A DNA stretch of 64,000 nt from assembly GCA_039030555.1 (NCBI GenBank), contig JBCCDY010000016.1:1-64000 (forward strand), read 5' to 3'. This DNA comes from JBCCDY01 sp039030555. GTDB taxonomy: Bacteria; Bacteroidota; Bacteroidia; Cytophagales; Cyclobacteriaceae. Positions 10,383 to 18,878 of the stretch are shown here, piece by piece. The translations under genes and the position numbers were made by a program. Numbering within the stretch: position 1 is the stretch's first letter; the number at the start of each line of letters is the position of its first letter. Under the pieces are notes generated by a model, which saw only the letters and a program-made list of their open reading frames with translations, searched no databases and was not told the origin of the DNA.

Positions 10383-13300
10383 ATGAGTACCACATTAAAA
10401 TTGACCAGCAAAGTAATTATACTGTTATTATTATCTGCTATTCTTTCAGGTAGAGTTTTAGCCCAAAACTGCTTAAATGCAATAAATACAATTGAAACTA
10501 CGGGGAGTACCAGTGGATTTACATATTGTAAAACTAGCGCTTCTGGGAAAACCTATAGGTCGCAAGTAGTATACAATGCTTATGAATGGAGTTTAGTACC
10601 TTCTTCAAGCGGTAGAATTATAGGAAGCAATACCTCCAGAACAGTAACCGTAAACTGGAGTAATTCGGGAAAACTGAGATTAAGGCGATGGTGTGATTCG
10701 GGTGTACCTTGCGATGGAATGATTAACCCTGACTTATGTGGCGTATTGGAGCGTTTCCCTTCAAACGAACAAAATATTACAATAATTCCATCTGGAACTT
10801 TTACAATAACCAATACTAGCGATAACGTATGTGTGGGTGATAATAGTGGTAGTAGTACGGTTAATCTTGGTTTTCCTGCAGAGTTTATTGGTTGGGAAGA
10901 AGAGATAAGTTCAGGGGTTTGGGAACCAGTAAGCTCAAATGTTACTTTTGCTTATAATGATTTAACTGAGCCCACAAGGTATCGAGCTCGAGCATACGTC
11001 AATAGAGACCATCATGAATGTGGTACGTTTTCACCAAGAATTTTCACCATTTCCATGAACGTTTCCACCCCATCAACCGGCGAAATGTTTGGGGATAGGA
11101 CTGTTTTTCCTGGCCGTGTAAATGGATACGTTGAAATGATAGGCGGAAGTCCAGATGAGATAATAAGATGGGAGAGAAAAACCGGATCGGGAAGCTGGAT
11201 ATCCATTGGTTTAAGCGCACGGTCGAGGGTCATTTACGATAGAACCTTTTCAGAAACTACACTTTACAGAGCTGTGCTGGAAAATAGCTGTGGTGAAGAG
11301 CTGTTTTCAGAAAACGTAACAATTGAAGTCGTAGAAGAAACAAATGAGTACAATTGGATATATTCACAGTCACTCGATGAAGGAGGAATTGCATACGCCG
11401 AATCAAAAAGCTATTTCGATGATTCCGGAGATAAAATTCAGGACCAGACCAAACTTTTTTCAAATAATACAGTCAATGGTGCAGAACCCCTGGTATTTAT
11501 ATCTGAACCTTTAAAAGACAGATTCGACCGTGTGGTTGGCCAAACGCTTTCAGCTCCGGCAAACCAATCAGAATTCGATTTTAGTAAGGATTTTTTCAAT
11601 TATGATTATCGAAATTTTGATAATGGGAATGTAAACAACCCTGATGATGTCCCAGTTACTAACCAAGGCACCTTAGGGTGGTATTACAGTACGCTTAATA
11701 CCTGGGAGCAGGGAGTAGCTGCTACAAACTTCCCTTATTCACGACAAACGTTTTATGATGAAGGTAGCGGAGAACCCAAGCAATCGGCTGGCCCGGGGGA
11801 CCATCATCATTTGGGGTCAAATCACGAAGTGCTTTCAAAGACAAGGGGAGTTGGGCCGGATGAGCTTCAAAACTATCTGAAAGTAAGGGCTGCTGTTCTT
11901 TCTGATCTACAAACACCAAATAATCCATCAGAGCTTGCCAAAGAAATTGTGGTACTGCTATCATCCGACCCACAAGGAAAAGTGAGCGTTGCCTGGACTG
12001 ATAAAGGTCAAAAAGTATTGGTGAGTGGTTTATTGAAAACTACCATAACAGGTAGTAATCGAGTATCTCAATTAGAAGCTATTGTAAACATCAGGGATAC
12101 TTATTTTGAAGAGCAATCCTTCAACTTTTATGATGACTCGGAGCGATTGGTAGCCTCTGTTTCTCCCAACGGAGTCCTGGAGGTGCTGGCAAACATGAAT
12201 GCTAATGGAGGAACACCTACCTATAACTCTATAGATGATTTGCCCTTCACTACCACCTATGAATATGATTTCCAGGGCAGATTATTGGCTATGAATGAGC
12301 CGGATGCTGGAAGGACAGAATACCTGTACCGTAGAGATGGAAAAATACGATTCTCTCAAAATGCCCAGCAATTAGAAGAAGGAGATATCTTTTCCTATAC
12401 CCATTACGATAAAAGTAGCCGTCCAGTGGAATCCGGGGAGTACATTGGAACAATTAATTTTTCTAAAGCAGCCTTAAATCCGTTTCTGGAAACAACGGCA
12501 GATCAAATGTCATGGTCAGACTCAGATGTTCATGACTGGATTAAAACTACTTATGACCACCCACAAAACGACATGCCACAATCCCTAATAGATCTGGGCT
12601 ATGAACAAGATTTTGTGATGGGCGCTGTTTCCACTACGGAAAACGAATACACCAAGACCTGGTACAGCTATGATGAACTGGGCAGAGTAAGGTGGATGGT
12701 ACAATTTGTAACAGGATTAAACAAGTATTTTACCTTGGATTACACTTATGACTTTCTGGGGAACGTACTGGAAGTTGCCTACCAGAAAGACGTACCGGCA
12801 GAAGCTTATTACCACCATTACGAATACGATGCAGACAAACGACTGTCTAGAGCCTATACCTCAATCGATGGTGTACTGGCCAATGCCATCCTTCAGGCCG
12901 AATACGAATACTACCTGCACGGCCCGTTAAAGCGCGTTGAAATAGCCAACGGCATGCAGGGGATGGACTATTACTATACCATACAGGGCTGGCTGAAAGC
13001 CATCAACAATCCCGAGCAGGAAAATGAAGGTATGCAGAGTGACGTCTTCTGGCAGGTATTTCACTACCATTTTAATGACTACCAAAGCGCAGAAGGCGAA
13101 TTTCCCGAAATACCCTCGGATGCAGAACCACGCTACGATGGTAACATCAGAGGCGTACAGTGGGGAAGGAATGAACACCCCCTCATCGTAAACGAACCCG
13201 CTGAAAGTGATCTTGAACTGAATACCTACGAAGACCAGACCGTGGCGGCAACCCAAAGCATAACACTGCTGCCCGGCTTTGATACCAATGGAGGATCTTT

Positions 13301-16058
13301 TAGTGCTGAAGTAGATATCAACGCACAGGGCGATGCCGTCTATGATGAGGGAGTATCAGCTTATGTATACGCCTACGACCTCAAAAACCAGCTCACCGAT
13401 GCAGCATTTGATGATCCTGTGGGAGGAATAAGCATTACCCTCACCAATAGACCCTATTCCGTAGAAGGGATCAGCTATGATCCGAATGGAAATATCAAGA
13501 GCCTGACACGCCGTAACGGACAGGGTATCGCCTCCGACAACTTTGCTGATGCCTACCACTATAAAGCAGGAAAGAACCAGCTTGACAGAGTAGATGGCTA
13601 TGCCAGTTACCAGTACGATGACATAGGGCAGATGACCAGGGAAACCTCCCTTGTCGATGGAACCGAAAAGAGAGTAGAATACGACGTGACCGGAAAAGTG
13701 GTAGCCGTAAGAGACGAACAGGACCGCCTCAGAGTATCCTTTGAGTATGACGACAGAGGATTCAGGCTGTACAAAAAGACATATAATCCCGATGGAAGCC
13801 TGAATCTGACCACATGGTACATCCGGGATGCCAGTGGCAACTTGGTGAGTATGTATGAAAAAGCAGGAACAGAAGTTCAGCAAACTGAACTTCCTATTTA
13901 TGCCAGCAGCAGAGTAGGAGTAGAAAACAGGGCACAGGAAACCACCATGTACGAAGTAAGCGATCATCTGGGGAACGTAAGAGCCGTCTTCACCGATGGA
14001 GCACTGGCCTACAAAGCCGGGTTTGAAGCCGAAGATGCCGCTTATGAAGAACGCTTTTTCGAAAACGTAGGAGAAGTGCGCTTAGTGGACGAAATCTTTT
14101 CAAGGACCGGCGTAGCCTCAGGACTATTGAACCGCTCACTGATTGGAAGTTCCCATAAAGTTCAAAAGATCATCCCAGTCAAAGCAGGGGATAGGCTAAC
14201 GGCAGAAGCCTACGCCCAATACGTATCGGTCATCCCGGATAACCTCACCACCTTGGGAGCCATAGCATCCTGGCTTACTGGTCAGGTAAGCTCAGGAGGG
14301 ATTGGAGAAGGCTCCAATCTGGGCAGCAACGGATCATTAGGTGGTTCAGGAGGGTCAGGAGCACTGATCGGCCCCGATGGAGCAGAGATCATTGGCTCTT
14401 TGAACTACATCTTCATGGATCACGATATGCAAAATGTCTTGGGAAGCGGAACGATAACCACCACCGGTGAAGCCGATGGAGATTACGAACAACTGCTACT
14501 GGATAATATACCCGTTGCACCAGATGATGGATTTGCCGTTATTTACGTAGAGAACGATACCGAAGCAAATGAGAATATGTTCTTTGATGACATCATCATC
14601 ACACATGAGAGTGACTTGATCTTGGTACAAGCAACTGATTATTATCCCTTTGGAATGCCGATCCCCGGCAGGGACTGGAGAAACGATGCTTTTGGAGCAC
14701 AGATTTCGGAAGCAGCAGAAATAACCTATTTCTATACTTTTGAAGACAGTGATAACCCCAAACACCCACATGTGGCCGATGGAAACAATCGGTCTACCAT
14801 TGCTAAAAACGGCAACTATTCATACGCAGATTTTTCCAATCCAGGGCCAGTTAGCACGTTTTATGAAGTAGAGGCTGGAGATAGAGTCAATATTAGTTTT
14901 TGGGCTTATGAAGATATAGACCCTGATAATGGACCTGCTCAATTTGTTTATGATGTGCATCTTTTTACTGTAGATGGAATGAATAGAATACGTGATGATG
15001 CCAATATACCAGAAACTCACAATCAATGGTCTTTTGTAAACACACCAGAGTTCGTAATGCCATCATCAGGAACTCTAAGCTTAAGGTTCTATGATGAAGA
15101 TGGCGCACCAGCTTATATGGATGATTTGAGGATCACCATCAGTCGGCAAGGCGGTGTACAAGGAGAGTTAAACACCTCCAACTCTTTGGCCTACCGCTAC
15201 GGCTACCAGGGGCAGTTCGCAGAAAAAGATGATGAAACCGGATGGAACCACTTTGAGCTTAGACAGTATGATAGCAGGATTGGGAGGTTTACTACAGTTG
15301 ATCCGGCAGGTCAGTTCTGGAGCTCTTATATTGGTATGAGTAATAACCCTACAAGTTCTGTTGACCCAACTGGGGGAGTGGCAGCAGATGTGTTTCAAAG
15401 ACAATCTGATGGAAGTTTAACTCAAGTAGGTATTCAGGGAGGTGACCAAATGCATTACATTCTTGATCAACAAGGCAATTTAGAAACTACTATTTTGTCA
15501 CCTGTAGAAGTAGTTGCTCAAGGCCCACTAGTTCCACAAAATTTACCTGATTGGCTAATAGCTGATTTTAATACCGGAGGTTTTGAAATGGGCTTTGGTG
15601 TCACCGTTAGTATGGGGCCTCAAACTTTAAGAGATAGAGGTCTTTTCGGTTATTCTGTAGGAAGTAATATTACATTACTTAAATTCCGTCCTACTTTAAA
15701 ATGGGTTTATGGGGATGCTAATCTAGGGTTTGCCCAATCAACTTTAGGATTAGATATGGCTGGAGGTTTTGACGGTCAGACAAATGCTAGTGTATTTGGA
15801 AAGGCAGAAGGTATATCTGGTTTATTTGATGCAAAGTATAGTAGAGATTATATTTTAAGTAATGGTTCTACGACTCCTATTTTAGGTAGAAGTTCTGCAG
15901 GTGTAGGAACAATATTTACGGAAGGTGTATTGATACACAATAGAATAAATGGAACTTATGAATTGAAAATTGGTGCTCAAGAAGATTTTGCTCAGAGCTT
16001 TGGTTTATTTGGAATCAAGCTTGATGCAAATGTTCAAGGTACACTTAATCAAAGGTGA
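10383..16058 (+). CDS. RHS/YD-repeat secreted protein with RHS core and variable C-terminal tip
   Basis: I place the start at ATG 10383, giving 1891 residues. From there a clean signal peptide follows (LTSKVIILLLLSAILSGRVLAQ), whereas the frame upstream overlaps the preceding gene. Order: Ig/PKD-like beta domains (about residues 100-300), a DUF6443-like N-terminal RHS region, then YD repeats such as YEYDFQGRLLAMNEPDAGR and YSYDELGRVRWM. The RHS-associated core follows (YRYGYQGQFAEKDDETGW to RIGRFTTVDP and SSVDPTGG, ending near residue 1664). A carbohydrate-binding-like module of about 170 residues interrupts the core (about 1430-1603). The last 227 residues form a glycine/beta-rich tip that I do not recognise. 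Most of the core is relatively GC-rich; the tip is distinctly more AT-rich. RHS proteins often carry exchangeable toxic tips, but toxicity here is only inferred. Confidence 0.85.
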   Translation: MSTTLKLTSKVIILLLLSAILSGRVLAQNCLNAINTIETTGSTSGFTYCKTSASGKTYRSQVVYNAYEWSLVPSSSGRIIGSNTSRTVTVNWSNSGKLRLRRWCDSGVPCDGMINPDLCGVLERFPSNEQNITIIPSGTFTITNTSDNVCVGDNSGSSTVNLGFPAEFIGWEEEISSGVWEPVSSNVTFAYNDLTEPTRYRARAYVNRDHHECGTFSPRIFTISMNVSTPSTGEMFGDRTVFPGRVNGYVEMIGGSPDEIIRWERKTGSGSWISIGLSARSRVIYDRTFSETTLYRAVLENSCGEELFSENVTIEVVEETNEYNWIYSQSLDEGGIAYAESKSYFDDSGDKIQDQTKLFSNNTVNGAEPLVFISEPLKDRFDRVVGQTLSAPANQSEFDFSKDFFNYDYRNFDNGNVNNPDDVPVTNQGTLGWYYSTLNTWEQGVAATNFPYSRQTFYDEGSGEPKQSAGPGDHHHLGSNHEVLSKTRGVGPDELQNYLKVRAAVLSDLQTPNNPSELAKEIVVLLSSDPQGKVSVAWTDKGQKVLVSGLLKTTITGSNRVSQLEAIVNIRDTYFEEQSFNFYDDSERLVASVSPNGVLEVLANMNANGGTPTYNSIDDLPFTTTYEYDFQGRLLAMNEPDAGRTEYLYRRDGKIRFSQNAQQLEEGDIFSYTHYDKSSRPVESGEYIGTINFSKAALNPFLETTADQMSWSDSDVHDWIKTTYDHPQNDMPQSLIDLGYEQDFVMGAVSTTENEYTKTWYSYDELGRVRWMVQFVTGLNKYFTLDYTYDFLGNVLEVAYQKDVPAEAYYHHYEYDADKRLSRAYTSIDGVLANAILQAEYEYYLHGPLKRVEIANGMQGMDYYYTIQGWLKAINNPEQENEGMQSDVFWQVFHYHFNDYQSAEGEFPEIPSDAEPRYDGNIRGVQWGRNEHPLIVNEPAESDLELNTYEDQTVAATQSITLLPGFDTNGGSFSAEVDINAQGDAVYDEGVSAYVYAYDLKNQLTDAAFDDPVGGISITLTNRPYSVEGISYDPNGNIKSLTRRNGQGIASDNFADAYHYKAGKNQLDRVDGYASYQYDDIGQMTRETSLVDGTEKRVEYDVTGKVVAVRDEQDRLRVSFEYDDRGFRLYKKTYNPDGSLNLTTWYIRDASGNLVSMYEKAGTEVQQTELPIYASSRVGVENRAQETTMYEVSDHLGNVRAVFTDGALAYKAGFEAEDAAYEERFFENVGEVRLVDEIFSRTGVASGLLNRSLIGSSHKVQKIIPVKAGDRLTAEAYAQYVSVIPDNLTTLGAIASWLTGQVSSGGIGEGSNLGSNGSLGGSGGSGALIGPDGAEIIGSLNYIFMDHDMQNVLGSGTITTTGEADGDYEQLLLDNIPVAPDDGFAVIYVENDTEANENMFFDDIIITHESDLILVQATDYYPFGMPIPGRDWRNDAFGAQISEAAEITYFYTFEDSDNPKHPHVADGNNRSTIAKNGNYSYADFSNPGPVSTFYEVEAGDRVNISFWAYEDIDPDNGPAQFVYDVHLFTVDGMNRIRDDANIPETHNQWSFVNTPEFVMPSSGTLSLRFYDEDGAPAYMDDLRITISRQGGVQGELNTSNSLAYRYGYQGQFAEKDDETGWNHFELRQYDSRIGRFTTVDPAGQFWSSYIGMSNNPTSSVDPTGGVAADVFQRQSDGSLTQVGIQGGDQMHYILDQQGNLETTILSPVEVVAQGPLVPQNLPDWLIADFNTGGFEMGFGVTVSMGPQTLRDRGLFGYSVGSNITLLKFRPTLKWVYGDANLGFAQSTLGLDMAGGFDGQTNASVFGKAEGISGLFDAKYSRDYILSNGSTTPILGRSSAGVGTIFTEGVLIHNRINGTYELKIGAQEDFAQSFGLFGIKLDANVQGTLNQR

Positions 16059-16459
16059 GAGTGAATACAATCAACATAATTGAATTGGTATCGATAGGGT
16101 TAACGGCAGTTGTTGGTCAAATCGGAGTTTATGCTATGGTATGGTATTTTTACAAAAGAAATATCTTTACTCAGAAAATATTATTTTTAAATCAAAAATT
16201 AAAGTCTCTTGAAGGAAAATCTTTAGTTAGTTTCCGAATAGGAAGATATGTTAAATTCCAACCTTCACTTTCCTTTGAATCTTCTTATCCGCCATCAATT
16301 AATAGAAATTACTTATTGAACAACTCTCAATATAAAAAAGTAAAAGATGACTTTTACCGTCTCTGTCATGACCTTAAGAGATTAGCGAGAATTTTAACAC
16401 TTTGTTATTTATTTGGAATAATCTTTCTTGGCATTATTTATTTGATATATCATAGCTAG
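16055..16459 (+). CDS. Small two-helix membrane protein overlapping the RHS stop (candidate immunity or partner protein)
   Basis: This is a 134-residue protein with a GTG start at 16055 that overlaps the RHS stop TGA (16056-16058) by 4 nt; a second in-frame GTG at 16061 is an alternative. The arrangement implies translational coupling. It has one hydrophobic helix near residues 10-32 and another near 111-132, with a basic, Tyr-rich loop of about 80 residues between them. I do not recognise a family. The position directly behind an RHS tip, shared low GC and a membrane topology fit an immunity protein for an RHS toxin. An accessory or assembly factor is equally possible. The transcript then meets a strong terminator. 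Confidence 0.6.
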   Translation: MRVNTINIIELVSIGLTAVVGQIGVYAMVWYFYKRNIFTQKILFLNQKLKSLEGKSLVSFRIGRYVKFQPSLSFESSYPPSINRNYLLNNSQYKKVKDDFYRLCHDLKRLARILTLCYLFGIIFLGIIYLIYHS

Positions 16460-16489
16460 CCCCCTGGCTTAAGGTATAAGGCAGGTACT

Positions 16490-16517
16490 GGTTCAAGCAT
16501 CTGCTTGGGCCTTTTTT
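16490..16517 (+). terminator. Rho-independent terminator after RHS/partner pair
   Basis: A hairpin with stem CAAGCA (16494-16499), two-base loop and TGCTTG (16502-16507) is extended outward by GGTT/GGCC with G-C and G-U pairs. It is followed by six T residues (16512-16517). It lies about 30 nt beyond the small membrane protein gene. Confidence 0.75.
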
Positions 16518-16538
16518 GTTTGGTGGTACTTACCCGCT

Positions 16539-16561
16539 CGGGCTCATTTGTAATGAGTCCG
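16539..16561. repeat. Imperfect 10-bp inverted repeat with 3-nt loop
   Basis: CGGGCTCATT (16539-16548), TGT, AATGAGTCCG (16552-16561) form a hairpin with one mismatch. It sits between the terminator and the RAYT gene and has no T-tract. It may be a REP-like or mobile-element-associated palindrome. Confidence 0.6.
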
Positions 16562-16636
16562 AAAGCTTATTATAACATTTGTAATTTGGTGAATGAAGAA
16601 AAGGTAAATAGTAAGAAGTAGATAAAAGAAGGGTAA

Positions 16637-16669
16637 AGATTAAGACCGCAATACAATTGCGCTCCAGCC
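16637..16669 (+). repeat. REP-like palindromic repeat, upstream copy flanking RAYT
   Basis: This copy contains the perfect hairpin CGCAAT-ACA-ATTGCG (16647-16661), preceded by AGATTAAGA and followed by a CTC-AGCC-like tail. A second copy in the same orientation lies just behind the transposase gene. The first ends 12 nt before the RAYT start. Confidence 0.8.
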
Positions 16670-16681
16670 AGTAGAAAGAAT

Positions 16682-17227
16682 ATGAGCAGCAGATATAAAA
16701 TAAGGGATAAGGAAGGATTGTACTTTGTGACATTTACGATCATCGGTTGGGTGGACCTGTTCATAAGAAACCCATATAGAGATTGTATTATTGAATCGTT
16801 GGAATACTGCAAAAAGGAAAAGGGATTGAATGTCCATGCGTTTGTAATTATGACTAGTCATGTACATGCGATACTAAGCTCAAAAGAAGGTCATGATCTT
16901 GTATCTACGATAAGGGATTTTAAGAAGTACACTTCTAAAAACTTAGTAGAGCTTGTACAAGAAACACCTGAAAGCAGGAGGGAATGGATGCTAAACAAGT
17001 TTAGATATGAAGCGGAAAGAAACAAAAGAGGTAAAGACTTTAAAGTATGGCAGGATGGCTATCATGCTAAACAAATAGAAAGCAACAACTTCTTGGATGA
17101 AAAGCTCGATTACATTCATAATAATCCCGTAGAGTCTGGCTTTGTATTAAACTCGGAGGATTATGTGTATAGCAGTGCGAGGAGTTATAGTGGTGAAACT
17201 GGAATAATGAAAGTCGATTTATTATGA
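16682..17227 (+). CDS. REP-associated tyrosine transposase (RAYT, Y1/IS200-like)
   Basis: This 181-residue protein has the HUH motif (H60-V-H62 in MTSHVHAIL) and the RAYT-type FKKYTSKNL segment (residues 80-88). It also has WQDGYHAKQI and the C-terminal YIHNNPV motif (144-150), one of whose tyrosines or neighbours is likely catalytic. RAYTs are domesticated single-strand DNA transposases that act on REP palindromes. The gene lies between two direct copies of a palindromic repeat with stem CGCAAT/ATTGCG, the arrangement expected for a RAYT and its own REP elements. Length and motifs look intact. It follows the RHS block and may contribute to rearrangement there, which is inference. Confidence 0.92.
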   Translation: MSSRYKIRDKEGLYFVTFTIIGWVDLFIRNPYRDCIIESLEYCKKEKGLNVHAFVIMTSHVHAILSSKEGHDLVSTIRDFKKYTSKNLVELVQETPESRREWMLNKFRYEAERNKRGKDFKVWQDGYHAKQIESNNFLDEKLDYIHNNPVESGFVLNSEDYVYSSARSYSGETGIMKVDLL

Positions 17228-17248
17228 TGAGTAATATTATGCGGGTTA

Positions 17249-17281
17249 AGATTAAGAACGCAATACAATTGCGCTCAAGCC
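17249..17281 (+). repeat. REP-like palindromic repeat, downstream copy flanking RAYT
   Basis: The sequence matches the upstream copy at 16637-16669 with only a few differences. The hairpin CGCAAT-ACA-ATTGCG is at 17259-17273. It begins 22 nt after the RAYT stop, so the pair brackets the gene in direct orientation. Confidence 0.8.
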
Positions 17282-17363
17282 CGTGCGACTGATACTCACT
17301 TAATAGCAATTATTTAACTAGAACCCCAAGCAGCTAAAACAATAACAAAGAAAGATTAAAACA

Positions 17364-18878
17364 GTGAAGATCAGGAGAATAACAATAGTACTTTTATTAC
17401 TCTTTTTGGGAATACTCAAAAGTATCGCCCAAGACTGGGAAGCCAAATTTCCTGCCCTTTTCAAAAAAACAGAAGGTATGGGTATTTACCACACCAACCA
17501 AGGTAAAACCATATTGTTAGCCCATAGCGATGACTGGATTCACCTAAAACTACTGGAGGATGCCATGGTAGAGACTGCTCAGCTTTCTTTACCCTTTAAA
17601 AATAAGAAAGAGCGTATTGCATTTATCGGAAAATCAGAAAATGAACAAACCGCTTACTTCCAATACTTTGTTACAGAGAAAGAAGAGTACACCCTGAAAG
17701 TATTGGCTATTGACCTCAGTAATACTTCCCAGGTTCAAATGGAAGAAAAGGAAATTAAAGCCTTTGGTGAAATGAATCTCATTACCTCTTTCGAACATGA
17801 AGGCACACTCTACCTGGTAGAACATTTAGAAGGAAAATCTTCCCTTAAAATTCACGAGATAAAAGGAGAAGAGTACGTGAAAAATACCGTTTTCGATCTC
17901 GAAAATATTGATTCTAAAGATCTTTACGAAAGGGAGAAGAAAACCCCCTGGGTTTTAAGAAGTGAGTTTACTTCCGAAGAACTATTCGAAGCCAAAAAAT
18001 GGCAACAGGTCAAAAACGAAGAGTTTGTCTACTTGCCCGATATTGAAAGCTCTAGGAAATACTATGTCCAGGATGGTAAACTCATCCTTACTTATGATAA
18101 CATCCTGGAAACCCTCATGTGGAAACTGGATCTGAAAACAGGTTCAATTGAATCCTATCAATTCGATTCTGCAGATAATTCTTATCCGATAAGCAACGAT
18201 ATGGAGACAACCTCTTTTTTAAAAGGGGATAAGCTTTTTCAATTCGTAGTTAATAAAAGCTTTGGATTATTTACCGTTTATGGGTTAAGCGAGCATAAAG
18301 TTTTAAAAACCATTGAATTATTCCCGGAGAGCGATTTAAGTTTTGTTAACAAACAACCGGCCACAATAGGTTTCCTCAATAAATACAAAGAACGCACAAA
18401 TTACCCTATTAAAAGCGCTAAAGGTTTTCTTAGGTCGGTGAATAAGAAAAAGGCTAGCCTGTCTGTTAATTTTAGTGAATCGGGAAATTACTTAGTAGAG
18501 CTAGGTGGCGTAACCATTCCTTCCTACAACTATTACTTCTACGATCCTTTTTTCTTTCAGCAACAACAGTTTTTAAATCCAACGATCAATATCACTCCTC
18601 CAAGCTTTCCGGGAGGTGGGCCAGACGGCGGGGAAGTTTATTTTGAGACGGAGGAAAGTATTACCAGTAAAGCAACCCTTGAAATTATTTTAGATGGAGA
18701 AAGCTTTGAAACGATCAAAAACTACAATAGAGAATTTAGAGACGTGGATTACGGAAAACTACTGTTCGATTTAACGAATAAGTCTAAAGGAAGCGCCTAC
18801 CATAAAAAAGGTGGAATGTATTATGTACTGACCCATGAAAAGAGGGAATGGTTTATTAATTTTATAAGGCCAATATGA
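17364..18878 (+). CDS. Secreted protein of unknown function
   Basis: This 504-residue protein starts at GTG 17364 with a signal peptide (hydrophobic stretch then SIAQ, cleavage near residue 23). The mature part is beta-rich, with repeated short strands in a pattern that could form a WD/propeller-like fold (for example DDWIHLKLL, TAYFQYFV, YLVEHLEGKSSLKIHE). A Gly/Pro-rich patch (SFPGGGPDGGEVYF) lies near residue 415. I do not recognise a family. The stop overlaps the next gene's start as ATGA (18875-18878), so the two are probably co-translated and may act together in the periplasm or outer membrane. Confidence 0.6.
   Translation: MKIRRITIVLLLLFLGILKSIAQDWEAKFPALFKKTEGMGIYHTNQGKTILLAHSDDWIHLKLLEDAMVETAQLSLPFKNKKERIAFIGKSENEQTAYFQYFVTEKEEYTLKVLAIDLSNTSQVQMEEKEIKAFGEMNLITSFEHEGTLYLVEHLEGKSSLKIHEIKGEEYVKNTVFDLENIDSKDLYEREKKTPWVLRSEFTSEELFEAKKWQQVKNEEFVYLPDIESSRKYYVQDGKLILTYDNILETLMWKLDLKTGSIESYQFDSADNSYPISNDMETTSFLKGDKLFQFVVNKSFGLFTVYGLSEHKVLKTIELFPESDLSFVNKQPATIGFLNKYKERTNYPIKSAKGFLRSVNKKKASLSVNFSESGNYLVELGGVTIPSYNYYFYDPFFFQQQQFLNPTINITPPSFPGGGPDGGEVYFETEESITSKATLEIILDGESFETIKNYNREFRDVDYGKLLFDLTNKSKGSAYHKKGGMYYVLTHEKREWFINFIRPI

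Noticed and set aside
12927..13256. 109-residue minus-strand ORF opposite the RHS gene
   Set aside because: Antisense shadow of YD repeats without signal, motif or spacing to suggest a gene.
13356..13967. 203-residue minus-strand ORF opposite the RHS gene
   Set aside because: It lies wholly inside the RHS core coding region, has no recognisable domain, and is a shadow of the GC-richer YD-repeat segment.
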